Counted from the stretch's first letter, positions 51,468 to 60,959 are shown. The stretch is DNA of 64,000 nucleotides from Lachnospiraceae bacterium (GCA_017465095.1 JAFTWX010000039.1:1-64000); one strand, 5' to 3'. Notes: generated by a model from the sequence alone, not told the origin. Made by a program: numbers and translations.

Positions 51468-52060
51468 AGGTATACCCCCATCTTTTCATCAATCTGTTTT
51501 TTAGTTTCCTCAAACGCACCCGAATTATCAACCACCCAGGAACAAGCTTCTCTGAATTTCTTTTCGCTGAGCTGTTTCGAAATTATGGATGTAATTTTTT
51601 CCTCCGAATAATTGCGGCTGATTTTAAGCCGCTCTCTCCGAACCTCTTCTGCAGCATAGATATACCACATTTCATCGACAATTTCGTCATAATGTTCTTC
51701 AACCAAAAGGGCCGCTTCCAGGAAGAAAAAATCTGTTTTTCCCTTGTCCTTCTCCGCCTGAATCTCCTGCAATATGTATCGGCGGACTGCCGGATGAATA
51801 ATTGCATTTATTGCTTCCAGCTTACTTTTGTCCCCGAATATTGCAGCAGCCATTTTTGCCCGGTCAATCACACCGTCTGTCCCCAGAATCCCTTCCCCGA
51901 GGCAATCCACCACCGGTTTATAACAAGGCATTCCGGGTTCCTTCAATTTATTGGCGACATCATCGGCGAGCAATACTTTTGCATTGTATTTCCCTTGGAT
52001 GTAACTGAGTACCTCCGATTTTCCCGAACCGACACCGCCGGTAATTCCAATTAAAATCAT
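51449..52060 (-). CDS. coaE: Dephospho-CoA kinase
   Basis: A 203-residue P-loop kinase, the last step of coenzyme A synthesis. P-loop 'GITGGVGSGKSEVLSYIQ' at the start, 'LLADDVANKLKEPG', and 'FFLEAALLVEEHYDEIVD' are typical. It lies 15 bp after polA and overlaps the following FtsA-like gene. Confidence 0.95.
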   Translation of the reverse strand: MILIGITGGVGSGKSEVLSYIQGKYNAKVLLADDVANKLKEPGMPCYKPVVDCLGEGILGTDGVIDRAKMAAAIFGDKSKLEAINAIIHPAVRRYILQEIQAEKDKGKTDFFFLEAALLVEEHYDEIVDEMWYIYAAEEVRRERLKISRNYSEEKITSIISKQLSEKKFREACSWVVDNSGAFEETKKQIDEKMGVYLCRDQK

Positions 52061-52075
52061 ACAATATCCTCTATA

Positions 52076-54703
52076 CTATTTCGCCTCATACCAGTCACTT
52101 CCGGTATGCACGTCAATCTCAAGTTCCACAGACAGCTGCGCAGCACCTTTCATATCGCGATAGAGAATTTCTCTTACCTTCTCCACTTCATCCTCATATA
52201 CCTCTAAAAGAAGTTCATCGTGCACCTGAAGCAGAATACGGCTCTTGAGTCCTTCCGAAAGCAAGGAGCGATAAACGCGAATCATGGCAATCTTCATAAT
52301 ATCAGCTGCGGTTCCTTGAATCGGGGCATTCATAGCTACCCTCTCACCAAACTGTCTCTGCATAAAGTTTGAACTGGAAAGTTCCGGAATCGGTCTTCTG
52401 CGCTGATACAGCGTACGACTCTCCCCTGTTTCCTTCGCCTCTGCCACACACCGGTCCAAAAATCCTTTGATGCCCGGATAGGTCTCAAAATACTGCTCAA
52501 TATAAGCAGCAGCTTCCTTGCGGCTGATACTCAAATCCTGACTCAGTCCGAAAGAACTGATACCGTATACAATACCGAAATTCACCGCCTTGGCATTTCT
52601 TCGCTGCAGATCCGTCACTTCCTCAAACGGTGTATGGAACACCTTGGAAGCGGTAATCCGGTGAATATCCTCAGACATCCGGTAAGCCTCAATCAACTCT
52701 TTGTCTTCCGACATATGTGCCAAAATACGAAGTTCAATCTGGGAATAATCCGCATCCATAAACACACAACCCGGTTTCGGCACAAACACTTTGCGAATCC
52801 GTCTCCCGAGTTCCATTCGCATCGGTATATTCTGAAGATTCGGCTCCGTGGAAGAAATACGTCCTGTGGCTGTAATCATCTGATTAAAGTTCGTATGAAT
52901 ACGTCCGTCTTCACAAATAAACTCCGCCAAACCGTCTGCATACGTGGACTTCAATTTGGTAAGTCCGCGGTATTCCAATATATCTGCCACCACCGGGTAG
53001 TCCGGCGCTAACTTTTCCAACACATCTGCTGCGGTAGAATATCCTGTTTTTGTCTTCTTTCCGCCTTTGAGCTGCATCTTTTCAAACAGGATTTCTCCAA
53101 GCTGCTTCGGTGAGTTGATATTAAACTCCTCACCTACCGCATCATAAATATGTTGTTTTAAAACAACAATTTTTTCCTCAAGCAGTCTTCCGTACTCTGC
53201 CAATTCGTCCTTCTTAACGGTCACGCCTTCTTTTTCCATGGCATAAAGCACATACGTGAGAGGCATTTCCATCGTTTCAAACAATTCCTGCATCTGCGCA
53301 TTGCGAAGCCGCTCTGTAAGCATCGGATAACTCTTTAAGATAGTATAAACAATTCCTCCCATATAGGAAACAAACTTATCTTCCTCTGTCTCAAATGCCT
53401 CAGCAAGACTTTTTTTCCCAAACTGCGTTTTGTAATCCTGCAAAACAATATCACAGTATTCACCCGCGACATCCTCCGGTGTATACTCGTTTTTCAGCGG
53501 ATTCATGAGATAGGCAGCAAGCTTAACATCAAAGAAATTCTTAACGATTTCAATATCCCCATCAAAACAACCATAAGTCTTTTTGCAGTCAAAGGATACC
53601 AGCTTGCATTTTCCGCACAAATCATCCAGTTTCTCCGCCAAATAATCCATTGTCAGAAATCCCTGTGCAGCTACAAAATAAGTTGCCGTATCATTGTAAG
53701 CCAGCGCAACTCCCACGCCGTCCGCCACATAGTAAGCCACCGCTTCCTCTTTTTCGCAGGCCGTAAACAAATTCTCTGCCTCCGTCATGTCTGAAACGAG
53801 TGTACAACCCGGAAGTTTTTTCTCTGCCTCCCCGGTCTGTTCAAATCGACTGAGCATATTTTTAAACGCAAGTTTTTTAAACCATTCGTAAGCTTCCTGC
53901 GTATACAATTCGCCAAGCACAGCATCCTCCAGTTTATAGGAAATCGGTGCATCTGTTTCAATCGTTGCCAGTTCCTTGGAAAGATCCGCCAGTTCTTTGT
54001 TTTCACGGAGGGTTGTCTGAATGCTCTTCTTCGTTATCAAATCAATATTAGCATATATATTTTCAATGGAACCGTATGTCACCATCAGCTCCGTTGCTGT
54101 CTTTTCCCCCACTTTCGGAACACCCGGAATATTATCTGCCGTATCTCCCATCAAAGCTTTAAGTTCAATGAACTGAAGCGGTGTCACCTGATAGCGTTCT
54201 TTCACATCCGCCGCATAATAGTCTTCCACTTCCGTGCGGTTTCCTTTGGTTTTCGGAATGCGGATTTTGATATGATCGGTAGCAATCTGTAAAAGATCCC
54301 GGTCACCGGAAACAAGAGCCACAGAACGACCTTCTTTCTCTGCCCTTTTTGCCATTGTCCCGAGAATATCATCCGCTTCATACCCTTCCTGTTCCATGGT
54401 AAGAATCCCCATAGCAGAAAGGACCTGTTTCATCACCGGAACCTGCTGACGCAGTTCTTCCGGCATCGGCTTACGGGTACCTTTGTAAGCAGCATACCTC
54501 TTATGGCGGAATGTCGGTGCCTTCAAATCGAACGCAACGGCAAGATACTGCGGTATTTCCTCCTCCAATATCTTAAACATGATATTTAAAAAGCCATAGA
54601 CTGCATTGGTATGAAGTCCTTCTGAATTGGTCAAATCCGGAACTCCGTAAAATGCACGGTTCAATATGCTGTGTCCGTCAATCAAAACAAGTTTCTGTTC
54701 CAT
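52076..54703 (-). CDS. polA: DNA polymerase I
   Basis: 875 residues: an N-terminal 5'-3' exonuclease (about 1-290, 'YEADDILGTMAK', 'GVPKVGEKTATELM'), a middle domain (about 300-470), and the polymerase (about 480-875). Polymerase motifs A 'DADYSQIELRILAHMS', B 'RRNAKAVNFGIVYGISSFG' and C 'LQVHDELLLEV' are intact. The middle domain lacks the Asp-x-Glu of a working 3'-5' exonuclease, so proofreading is probably absent. It fills gaps in lagging-strand synthesis and repair. In operon with coaE. Confidence 0.97.
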   Translation of the reverse strand: MEQKLVLIDGHSILNRAFYGVPDLTNSEGLHTNAVYGFLNIMFKILEEEIPQYLAVAFDLKAPTFRHKRYAAYKGTRKPMPEELRQQVPVMKQVLSAMGILTMEQEGYEADDILGTMAKRAEKEGRSVALVSGDRDLLQIATDHIKIRIPKTKGNRTEVEDYYAADVKERYQVTPLQFIELKALMGDTADNIPGVPKVGEKTATELMVTYGSIENIYANIDLITKKSIQTTLRENKELADLSKELATIETDAPISYKLEDAVLGELYTQEAYEWFKKLAFKNMLSRFEQTGEAEKKLPGCTLVSDMTEAENLFTACEKEEAVAYYVADGVGVALAYNDTATYFVAAQGFLTMDYLAEKLDDLCGKCKLVSFDCKKTYGCFDGDIEIVKNFFDVKLAAYLMNPLKNEYTPEDVAGEYCDIVLQDYKTQFGKKSLAEAFETEEDKFVSYMGGIVYTILKSYPMLTERLRNAQMQELFETMEMPLTYVLYAMEKEGVTVKKDELAEYGRLLEEKIVVLKQHIYDAVGEEFNINSPKQLGEILFEKMQLKGGKKTKTGYSTAADVLEKLAPDYPVVADILEYRGLTKLKSTYADGLAEFICEDGRIHTNFNQMITATGRISSTEPNLQNIPMRMELGRRIRKVFVPKPGCVFMDADYSQIELRILAHMSEDKELIEAYRMSEDIHRITASKVFHTPFEEVTDLQRRNAKAVNFGIVYGISSFGLSQDLSISRKEAAAYIEQYFETYPGIKGFLDRCVAEAKETGESRTLYQRRRPIPELSSSNFMQRQFGERVAMNAPIQGTAADIMKIAMIRVYRSLLSEGLKSRILLQVHDELLLEVYEDEVEKVREILYRDMKGAAQLSVELEIDVHTGSDWYEAK

Positions 54704-54717
54704 GTATGCTCTCCTGC

Positions 54718-55038
54718 CTACGCCAATGCGTAAATAAATACAATAAATAAAATCAAAATAGCCGCTGCTTCAAATGTCAAAAATCCCAAAATATAATTTC
54801 TTCGTCTCTTAATCCCGTTTGCCGCGCGCACCATATACTCCGTGAGTTCGCGATCCAAATCAAACGTTTTACCTTCCTCAAGGCGCGAGATACCCTCCGA
54901 CGACAAATACTGTATCGTCAGTTCTTCTTTGCATTCTTCACACGTATCCATATGTCTCAAAAAACGCATCAATTCTCTGCCCTTAAGTTCATCGCGCAAA
55001 AAAGCAGGAATCAGGCGTTGTATCTGTTTGCAATCCAT
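54718..55038 (-). CDS. Small membrane protein with anti-sigma-type zinc finger
   Basis: 106 residues. N-terminal zf-HC2 motif: Cys3, His29, Cys33 and Cys36 in 'RHMDTCEECKEEL'. One C-terminal TM helix (about 83-104, 'FEAAAILILFIVFIYAL'). This is the anti-sigma layout without an external domain. No sigma gene is adjacent; polA lies 14 bp downstream. The Met at 55038 has GGAG 5 bp upstream. It may anchor or restrain a regulator encoded elsewhere. Confidence 0.85.
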   Translation of the reverse strand: MDCKQIQRLIPAFLRDELKGRELMRFLRHMDTCEECKEELTIQYLSSEGISRLEEGKTFDLDRELTEYMVRAANGIKRRRNYILGFLTFEAAAILILFIVFIYALA

Positions 55039-55095
55039 AGTATCTCCTTTTTCATTCACAACTATATATTATAGCAAAAAAAGGTGGCTTCTACA

Positions 55096-55126
55096 ACGAA
55101 AAAACACCGGTCTTTCACCGGTGTTT
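55096..55126 (-). terminator. Terminator of the MBL hydrolase gene
   Basis: Stem AAACACCGG (55102-55110) / CCGGTGTTT (55118-55126), 7-nt loop, followed on the minus strand by TTTTTTCG. It starts a few bases after the stop codon. Confidence 0.9.
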
Positions 55127-55129
55127 CTA

Positions 55130-55945
55130 TCAGTCCAAAGAAATAATTTCCAAATCGTCCGGAACAAACACTTCTCCCTCGAACACAGTCTTTGCCGCAT
55201 CCGTATACAATCGTTTTCTGTCCGCCAGATTTTTATCCTCCGTATGCCACAAAACAAGCTTTTCTGCCATAAGTTCACCTGCTGTCCGCGCCGCATCTTC
55301 CGCTGTCCCGTGGTGTTTTTCATACGGTTCGAATACATCCTTCTGATCCGCAACACAAAAAGCCTCATGCAAAAGCCATGTACTTCCGACAACAAACTTT
55401 TCACAGCCTTCATTGTAAGGCTCATCCCCCGTAAAAGTGAGAACCTCTCCACTGTTCAATGTTGTCGTAAATCCGAACTGTTTTGCCTTGGTGGAAAAAA
55501 TATCAAAAAAAGTTATCGCATACGAAAGTATTTCTACCGTCTGTCCTTCCGTCACCTCTTCGAAAAGAATCCGGTTATTTAAAAATGCTGCATGTTTTTT
55601 CGCCAGCATCATCTCACAAAATGAACGAAGCATTTCAATGACTTCCTTGTGTCCGTATATATGAAAATCACCTTTATAATTACCTTTGTGCAACTGCGTT
55701 GCAACCATCCGGACAACCCAAATTGCTCCCAGTATGTGATCCGTATGCTTATGCGTTACAAACATATGATGAATATGATTTACGGAGACTGACATCTTTT
55801 CAAACTGCGTCAAAATCCCGTTTCCGCCGCCGGCATCCACAAGAAACAATTCTTCTCCGTCGCTCAGTGCAAAGCATGTATTATAGCATTTTGTCACCGC
55901 AGCATTTCCGGTCCCGAACACATATAATTTTTGTTCCATTTTCAT
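55130..55945 (-). CDS. MBL-fold metallo-hydrolase (RNase Z-like)
   Basis: 271 residues. Metal-binding motif 'FVTHKHTDHILGAIWVVR', 'LTFTGDEPYN' and 'WLLHEAFCVADQK', with 'KHHGTAEDAARTAGELMAEKLVLWHTED' near the end (in parts: HHGTAEDAARTAGEL, LVLWHTED). The overall pattern is RNase Z/ElaC-like, but the tRNA-binding exosite is not evident, so the substrate is open. The ATG at 55945 has GGAAGG close by. Own terminator. Confidence 0.87.
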   Translation of the reverse strand: MKMEQKLYVFGTGNAAVTKCYNTCFALSDGEELFLVDAGGGNGILTQFEKMSVSVNHIHHMFVTHKHTDHILGAIWVVRMVATQLHKGNYKGDFHIYGHKEVIEMLRSFCEMMLAKKHAAFLNNRILFEEVTEGQTVEILSYAITFFDIFSTKAKQFGFTTTLNSGEVLTFTGDEPYNEGCEKFVVGSTWLLHEAFCVADQKDVFEPYEKHHGTAEDAARTAGELMAEKLVLWHTEDKNLADRKRLYTDAAKTVFEGEVFVPDDLEIISLD

Positions 55946-56060
55946 TTTCCTTCCTAAACTTTACTGTCCTTTGACAATTGTAAAAAAAAGACTTTTCCTT
56001 GTCAAGCAGCGCTCTTTTGCCGGGCAAATTACTTTCCTCGGAAATTTCTTCATATGGCAC

Positions 56061-56089
56061 TTGAAATTCCCATCTTCTTATGTTAAACT
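56061..56089 (+). promoter_or_regulatory. Promoter of the tRNA-Leu gene
   Basis: TTGAAA (56061-56066) and TAAACT (56084-56089) are 17 bp apart, 22 bp before the tRNA 5' end. It fits a single-gene tRNA transcript. Confidence 0.7.
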
Positions 56090-56111
56090 AATCTTCGGTT
56101 GAAAACCATGC

Positions 56112-56194
56112 GCCGGTGTGTCGGAATGGCAGACGATGCAGACTCAAAATCTGTTGGGTGTACGCCCGTGCGGGTTCAAGTCCCGCCACCGTCA
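56112..56194 (+). tRNA. tRNA-Leu (anticodon CAA)
   Basis: An 83-nt class II tRNA with a long variable arm (GGGTGTACGCCC). The anticodon loop CTCAAAA sits between GCAGA and TCTGT, giving anticodon CAA (reads UUG). The T-arm is GCGGG-TTCAAGT-CCCGC. The acceptor is GCCGGTG / CACCGTC plus discriminator A, with a C2-U71 mismatch. No CCA is encoded. Its own promoter and terminator flank it, so it appears to be expressed. Confidence 0.9.
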
Positions 56195-56197
56195 GAA

Positions 56198-56231
56198 AAA
56201 AAGAACCATGATTTGCTTCATGGTTCTTTTT
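56198..56231. terminator. Terminator of tRNA-Leu / flavodoxin gene
   Basis: Perfect 14-bp stem AAAAAGAACCATGA (56198-56211) / TCATGGTTCTTTTT (56218-56231), loop of 6 nt. The terminal T/A tracts make it work in both directions, between the tRNA and the convergent flavodoxin gene. Confidence 0.94.
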
Positions 56232-56235
56232 ATTT

Positions 56236-56763
56236 TTATCTGTTTTTCAAATACGCAATCAGAGGTTGTACATATTCTTCCGACGAGATATCAAAAGATC
56301 CTTTGAGCGCTTCTTCAAAGCCCTGTCCCATCTCATCCTTCTCTTTTTGCGACTTCATCATGAGTGACGCCATCTTCATCATCATCTTTTCGCCAAACGG
56401 CATTTTTTCATAACAAATACCGCTCTGCATATAAAAATGAGGGATTTTCTCGATCTTCTCCGATGAAAAACTGTTTTTCCACACATCATTCACGATATCC
56501 TCCGCTGCATTCGGTGTCGCTCCCGTCGCAAATACCACAAACTCCTTTGCCCCGCTCGCCGCAAACAACTCTTCGGCTTTCTTCAACTCATCCACTGTTC
56601 CGGCAAAAAATCTGGATCCAAACACAATCACATCATACCCTGCCATTTGAGATGCCGTTGCCTTCTTAAGTTCCAAAAGATCACCTTTCACTTCACCAGC
56701 CACAATTTCCGCATATTTTTTGGTAAATCCCGTTTTACTTTTGTATACAATTAACGTTTTCAT
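56236..56763 (-). CDS. Flavodoxin-domain protein
   Basis: 175 residues. FMN phosphate-binding loop 'VYKSKTGFTKKYAEIVAG' and isoalloxazine loops 'VFGSRFFAGTVDEL' and 'FATGATPNAAEDIV'. It looks like the HemG/flavodoxin_5 family of small redox proteins in anaerobes. Redox partner unknown. It follows the large secreted protein gene by 9 bp. Confidence 0.9.
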   Translation of the reverse strand: MKTLIVYKSKTGFTKKYAEIVAGEVKGDLLELKKATASQMAGYDVIVFGSRFFAGTVDELKKAEELFAASGAKEFVVFATGATPNAAEDIVNDVWKNSFSSEKIEKIPHFYMQSGICYEKMPFGEKMMMKMASLMMKSQKEKDEMGQGFEEALKGSFDISSEEYVQPLIAYLKNR

Positions 56764-56772
56764 CCTGCACCT

Positions 56773-59619
56773 CTATTTCGTAATTTTATGTTTTTTTGTG
56801 GCACCTTTCTTCTTCAGCAATTTCTTGTATTCTTTCAGTTTCGCCTTCGGAACCTTAAACTTCGCTTTGCTGTGAATTCCTTTAAACGCTTTACTTCCCA
56901 CATTTTTACTTGTAAGAGCCGTTGATTTAATGGTGATTGTCTTTAATTTTTTACAGCCGAAAAATACTTGTTTTCCGATCCTTGAAACACCGGAAGGTAT
57001 GGTAATTTTCTTCAGCGAAGTACATTTGTAAAACGCTTTATTTCCGATGGATTCGATATTACTTCCGATCGTCACGGTCGTCAGTTTTTTATTGCCTTTA
57101 AACGCATTCGGCGCAATGCTTGTAACTTTATATGTCACACCATTCACCGTAATCGTCGGCGGAATCACCACTTTTTTGGCCTTTTTATTCACCGATCCGG
57201 TATATTCTACTTCTTTACCGGTCTCACTCACTTTATATGACGCTTCCCCCTTTGGGTCCGGTACCGATGTTCCTGCCGGCGGAAGTGGTTTTACCACTTC
57301 AGGCTTATGTTCGGTCTGTGCATTTTCTTTTCCGCATGTGTGCTTTTCTGTTTTCTGTATGACACTTCCTGTCTCCAACAACTCGTCGCAAACAAAACAA
57401 TATACATCTCCGGTATAACCGGTCTCTTCGCATGTTGCATCCTTTGCACCGCGAATTTCCTGTGTTCCCACATGATTTGTCGCCGGAACAACGACGTTCT
57501 CTTCCATCATTTCGCCGCAGAATTTACATTCTTTATGACCGATTCCGTCCTCCGTACAGGTCGGTGCTTTTTCTCCGTTTCCGGTATAAAGCACATCACC
57601 CGCTTCACATGCTGCACGGGTAATCGTTACAGCCTTTGTTGTGTTCGTATAATACTCCGCGTCAGCTCCTGTATACTCAGCCGTTACCTCAAGCGAACTT
57701 CCTGCCGGTAGCGTTTTGGATGCATCTTCAGCATTCCACTTCCAATTCTCCGGCAAACTTACTTCTGATACTTTTTTCACAGTATTTGCAACTTCATAAG
57801 GCGAATCCGGTGCATTTTTCGGTGTATCTGCTTTGGTAACCGTAAGTTGTCCCGGGTTAACTGTCACATCATAATTCGCGTTGCTCACTGTCGCTGTAAT
57901 CTCATAGTTCCCCGGCGCAGATTTTTCTGTTGCCGCGCATTCATACGTAATCTCAAAATCATCCAGACTGTCCGTTCCGACTAATGTACCGCCTGTTATC
58001 GCCAGACTAAATTCCGGATTAACTTGTCCGTATGTTTTTAATTCGTCCGAAATCGTAACCGTAATCGGTTTCCGTGAAACCTGCGGAATAACTTCCACGC
58101 TGACCGACTTATATGTTTCTGTATCCTCCGGGGTAAAAGTGAGCGTATAGGCCTCCGTCGCACCAACTTCAGGCACATTTGTTCCCGAAGATGCCAATGC
58201 CCAGGTTCCCACAGCACCGTTATCACTGGTCGTTGCACCGTTAATAGTCATCTGTTCAACTGTCTGTCCATAAACACCTGTAAGCGTAGGCAAACTTGAA
58301 AAAGTCGGTGTGACATATAGTTTTTCCGATGTATCATATGCATCCGTACTCAATACCGGTCCGTTGGTAAATGCAATACTTTCTGAAAAAACCGTATTGG
58401 ACACCGGATGAGATGTCAAAAAAGCGCTGCCATTGACAATCGTCTCAGAGCCGACCAAAAGCCAGTTTGTGTTTTCTACTCCAGAAACAGCACCTGAAAC
58501 ACCACCTTTGGGATCGTTCCATGTCACATCCACACCGTACCATTTATCATTCAATTTTACATAGTTCCACATATGGGCGCCACTTCCACTGTTTGAAATC
58601 GCTGTACCATCCACAAGAACGCAATCAATATTCGACCGGTCACAAAGCACCTTCAATGCTCTGGCATAAGCCTCACATACAGGTCCAACCGTCCCGGTTC
58701 TCCCTTCCAAAGCACTTACACACTCCCTGCAGTCATGATCAATATTATCAAGATCATCACTTGTATTATACTCATTTTTCTTTGTCAATTCCTGATTAAA
58801 ATAGACTAATTTTTCATAATCATTTTTCGCTGTTACTGCAGTAAGGTATTCATTTACCATACTGTCCCTCTGATCAATAGCCGCTTCTATCGCCGCCTGG
58901 TTCGGATAATTTGTACTGCGGACATCGTAGGCACCTTCTGCATCAATATACTTCGTGCAAAAATATACTTTTACTACAATCTTATAACCGACAATAGTTT
59001 CTTCCGGAGTTGTCTTATACGTATACTTTTCCATTGTATTCAACATCATACAAGTTCCATTTAACCAAAACACTTCCGGATGATCTCTGTCAAAAGCCGA
59101 ATAAGCTGCATATATGTATCTTGAATAACTATCAACTACGCCTGATACAAACGCATTAACATTAGACTCGGAATACTCTTCCGGTGTCATTTCCAGTTCT
59201 TCCGTTCCGACTTCTATGTATTGCGCATTTCCAGCAAAATACTCATCATCAATCAAGCAATCGTTTTCCCCATCATTATCACTTGCTTCCACAAGCGTAT
59301 CATAAAAATCTTTTATAACCTGAGCTTCCGACAAATCCAAACGATTGATCCAGTCTTTATGATTTCCGGAATTCAATTCCACAATTCCGTCCGCAAGACT
59401 GAAAAAGCCAATAGGCTGGGTAGAAGTCTGCGCTTCTCCCAGCTCAATAAACTCTTCTGATTGTTCGGCAAGGACAGTCTTAATCTCTCCCTCATCAGAC
59501 ACACTATTTTCCTGTGCCAAAGCCGGACATATCCACATATTTGCTGCCATCACAATCGTCAGCAAACCGGCGATTGCCCTTTTCCAAAACATTTTCTGCC
59601 CTTTTTTCACATACCCCAT
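56773..59619 (-). CDS. Secreted transglutaminase-like / MBG / leucine-rich repeat protein
   Basis: About 948 residues. Signal peptide 'KRAIAGLLTIVMAANMWICPALA'. Region about 255-380 is transglutaminase-like, with the triad Cys315 ('GPVCEAYARAL'), His349 ('GAHMWNYVKL') and Asp364 ('YGVDVTWNDP') in place. MBG-type beta modules follow (about 440-620), then Cys-rich segments ('CKFCGEMME', 'YCFVCDELLE'). The end is a BspA-type leucine-rich repeat ('APNAFKGNKKLTTVTIG', 'GNKAFYKCTSLKKITIPSG'). No LPxTG is seen. Likely an extracellular protease or crosslinking enzyme with binding modules; the substrate is unknown. ATG at 59619 preferred for its 8-bp spacing. Confidence 0.9.
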   Translation of the reverse strand: MGYVKKGQKMFWKRAIAGLLTIVMAANMWICPALAQENSVSDEGEIKTVLAEQSEEFIELGEAQTSTQPIGFFSLADGIVELNSGNHKDWINRLDLSEAQVIKDFYDTLVEASDNDGENDCLIDDEYFAGNAQYIEVGTEELEMTPEEYSESNVNAFVSGVVDSYSRYIYAAYSAFDRDHPEVFWLNGTCMMLNTMEKYTYKTTPEETIVGYKIVVKVYFCTKYIDAEGAYDVRSTNYPNQAAIEAAIDQRDSMVNEYLTAVTAKNDYEKLVYFNQELTKKNEYNTSDDLDNIDHDCRECVSALEGRTGTVGPVCEAYARALKVLCDRSNIDCVLVDGTAISNSGSGAHMWNYVKLNDKWYGVDVTWNDPKGGVSGAVSGVENTNWLLVGSETIVNGSAFLTSHPVSNTVFSESIAFTNGPVLSTDAYDTSEKLYVTPTFSSLPTLTGVYGQTVEQMTINGATTSDNGAVGTWALASSGTNVPEVGATEAYTLTFTPEDTETYKSVSVEVIPQVSRKPITVTISDELKTYGQVNPEFSLAITGGTLVGTDSLDDFEITYECAATEKSAPGNYEITATVSNANYDVTVNPGQLTVTKADTPKNAPDSPYEVANTVKKVSEVSLPENWKWNAEDASKTLPAGSSLEVTAEYTGADAEYYTNTTKAVTITRAACEAGDVLYTGNGEKAPTCTEDGIGHKECKFCGEMMEENVVVPATNHVGTQEIRGAKDATCEETGYTGDVYCFVCDELLETGSVIQKTEKHTCGKENAQTEHKPEVVKPLPPAGTSVPDPKGEASYKVSETGKEVEYTGSVNKKAKKVVIPPTITVNGVTYKVTSIAPNAFKGNKKLTTVTIGSNIESIGNKAFYKCTSLKKITIPSGVSRIGKQVFFGCKKLKTITIKSTALTSKNVGSKAFKGIHSKAKFKVPKAKLKEYKKLLKKKGATKKHKITK

Positions 59620-59633
59620 AGTCATAACCTTTC

Positions 59634-60908
59634 TTATTTGCTACCCAGTTCCTTAAAAATCTCAAAACAATCCAATGTTGCGAAATAATCCTTCGGTTCC
59701 TCTGCACGGCGGATCAGCTTCACTCCTCCGTCTTCCTGCAATAAGAGCTCTGCGGATTTCAGTTTGCCGTTGTAGTTGTAACCCATGGCAAATCCATGCG
59801 CTCCCGTATCGTGAATCACAAGATAATCGCCTTTATCAATCTGCGGCAAGTTCCGGTCGATTGCAAACTTATCATTGTTTTCACAAAGGGAACCGGTCAC
59901 ATCATATTTGTGGTCACAAACCGCATCCTCTTTTCCAAGTACGGTAATGTGATGATAAGCCCCATACATGGCCGGTCGCATAAGGTTTACCGCACAAGCA
60001 TCCACACCGATATACTCTTTGTGTGTATGTTTCTCGTGTATCGCTTTCGTAACAAGCGCACCGTACGGTCCCATCATAAATCGTCCCATTTCCGTGTAAA
60101 TCGCAATATCTCCCATTCCTGCCGGAACCAAAATCTCTTCATACACTTTGCGGACACCTTCACCGATAGCACGGATGTCGTTCGGCTCTTTATCCGGCGT
60201 ATACGGAATTCCGACACCTCCGGAAAGGTTGATAAATGTAATATGGGCTCCCGTCTCATCGCGAAGTTTTACTGCAAGCTCAAAAAGCTGCTTTGCAAGC
60301 ATCGGATAATACTCATTTGTCACCGTATTACTTGCAAGGAAAGAATGAATTCCGAAATTTTTTACACCCTTTTCCTTCATGATTTTAAAGCCTTCAAACA
60401 GCTGCTCCGTCGTAAATCCGTATTTGGAATCTCCCGGATTATCCATAATCCCGTTACTCATCTTGAATACGCCGCCCGGATTGTATCTGCAGGACAATGT
60501 TTCCGGCAACTTACCGATTGTTTTTTCCAAAAATTCAATATGTGTAAAATCATCTAAATTAATAGTTGCACCGAGTTCGTTCGCATAAACAAACTCTTCC
60601 GCCGGTGTATCGTTGGATGAAAACATAATGTCTGATCCGGTTGCTCCGATTGCCTTTGAAAGCATGAGTTCTGTCTTTGACGAACAATCACAGCCACAGC
60701 CGTATTCTCTCAAAATCTGAATCAAAAACGGATTCGGATTTGCTTTCACCGCAAAATACTCCTTAAATCCTTTGTTCCATGCAAAAGCTTCTTTTACCGC
60801 CTGCGCATTTTCACGAATCCCCTTTTCATCATAAATATGAAACGGAGTCGGATATGTTTTAACGATTTCTTCAATCTGCTCTTTGTTTACAAATGGTACT
60901 TTATTCAT
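59634..60908 (-). CDS. lysA: Diaminopimelate decarboxylase
   Basis: 424 residues, PLP-dependent fold III. Lys of the PLP site is in 'YFAVKANPNPFLI', the Gly loop is 'NLSGGVGIPY', and 'EMGRFMMGPYG' and 'HDTGAHGFAMGYNYNG' carry other conserved residues. It converts meso-diaminopimelate to lysine. Own Rossmann partner Ddh is encoded 51 bp upstream, showing a dehydrogenase-type lysine pathway. The start of the large secreted protein lies 14 bp downstream. Confidence 0.95.
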   Translation of the reverse strand: MNKVPFVNKEQIEEIVKTYPTPFHIYDEKGIRENAQAVKEAFAWNKGFKEYFAVKANPNPFLIQILREYGCGCDCSSKTELMLSKAIGATGSDIMFSSNDTPAEEFVYANELGATINLDDFTHIEFLEKTIGKLPETLSCRYNPGGVFKMSNGIMDNPGDSKYGFTTEQLFEGFKIMKEKGVKNFGIHSFLASNTVTNEYYPMLAKQLFELAVKLRDETGAHITFINLSGGVGIPYTPDKEPNDIRAIGEGVRKVYEEILVPAGMGDIAIYTEMGRFMMGPYGALVTKAIHEKHTHKEYIGVDACAVNLMRPAMYGAYHHITVLGKEDAVCDHKYDVTGSLCENNDKFAIDRNLPQIDKGDYLVIHDTGAHGFAMGYNYNGKLKSAELLLQEDGGVKLIRRAEEPKDYFATLDCFEIFKELGSK

Positions 60909-60959
60909 TGCTAAAAATCTCCTTGTAGTATTTCCGATTTGTTGTCCCGAGACAACTTT

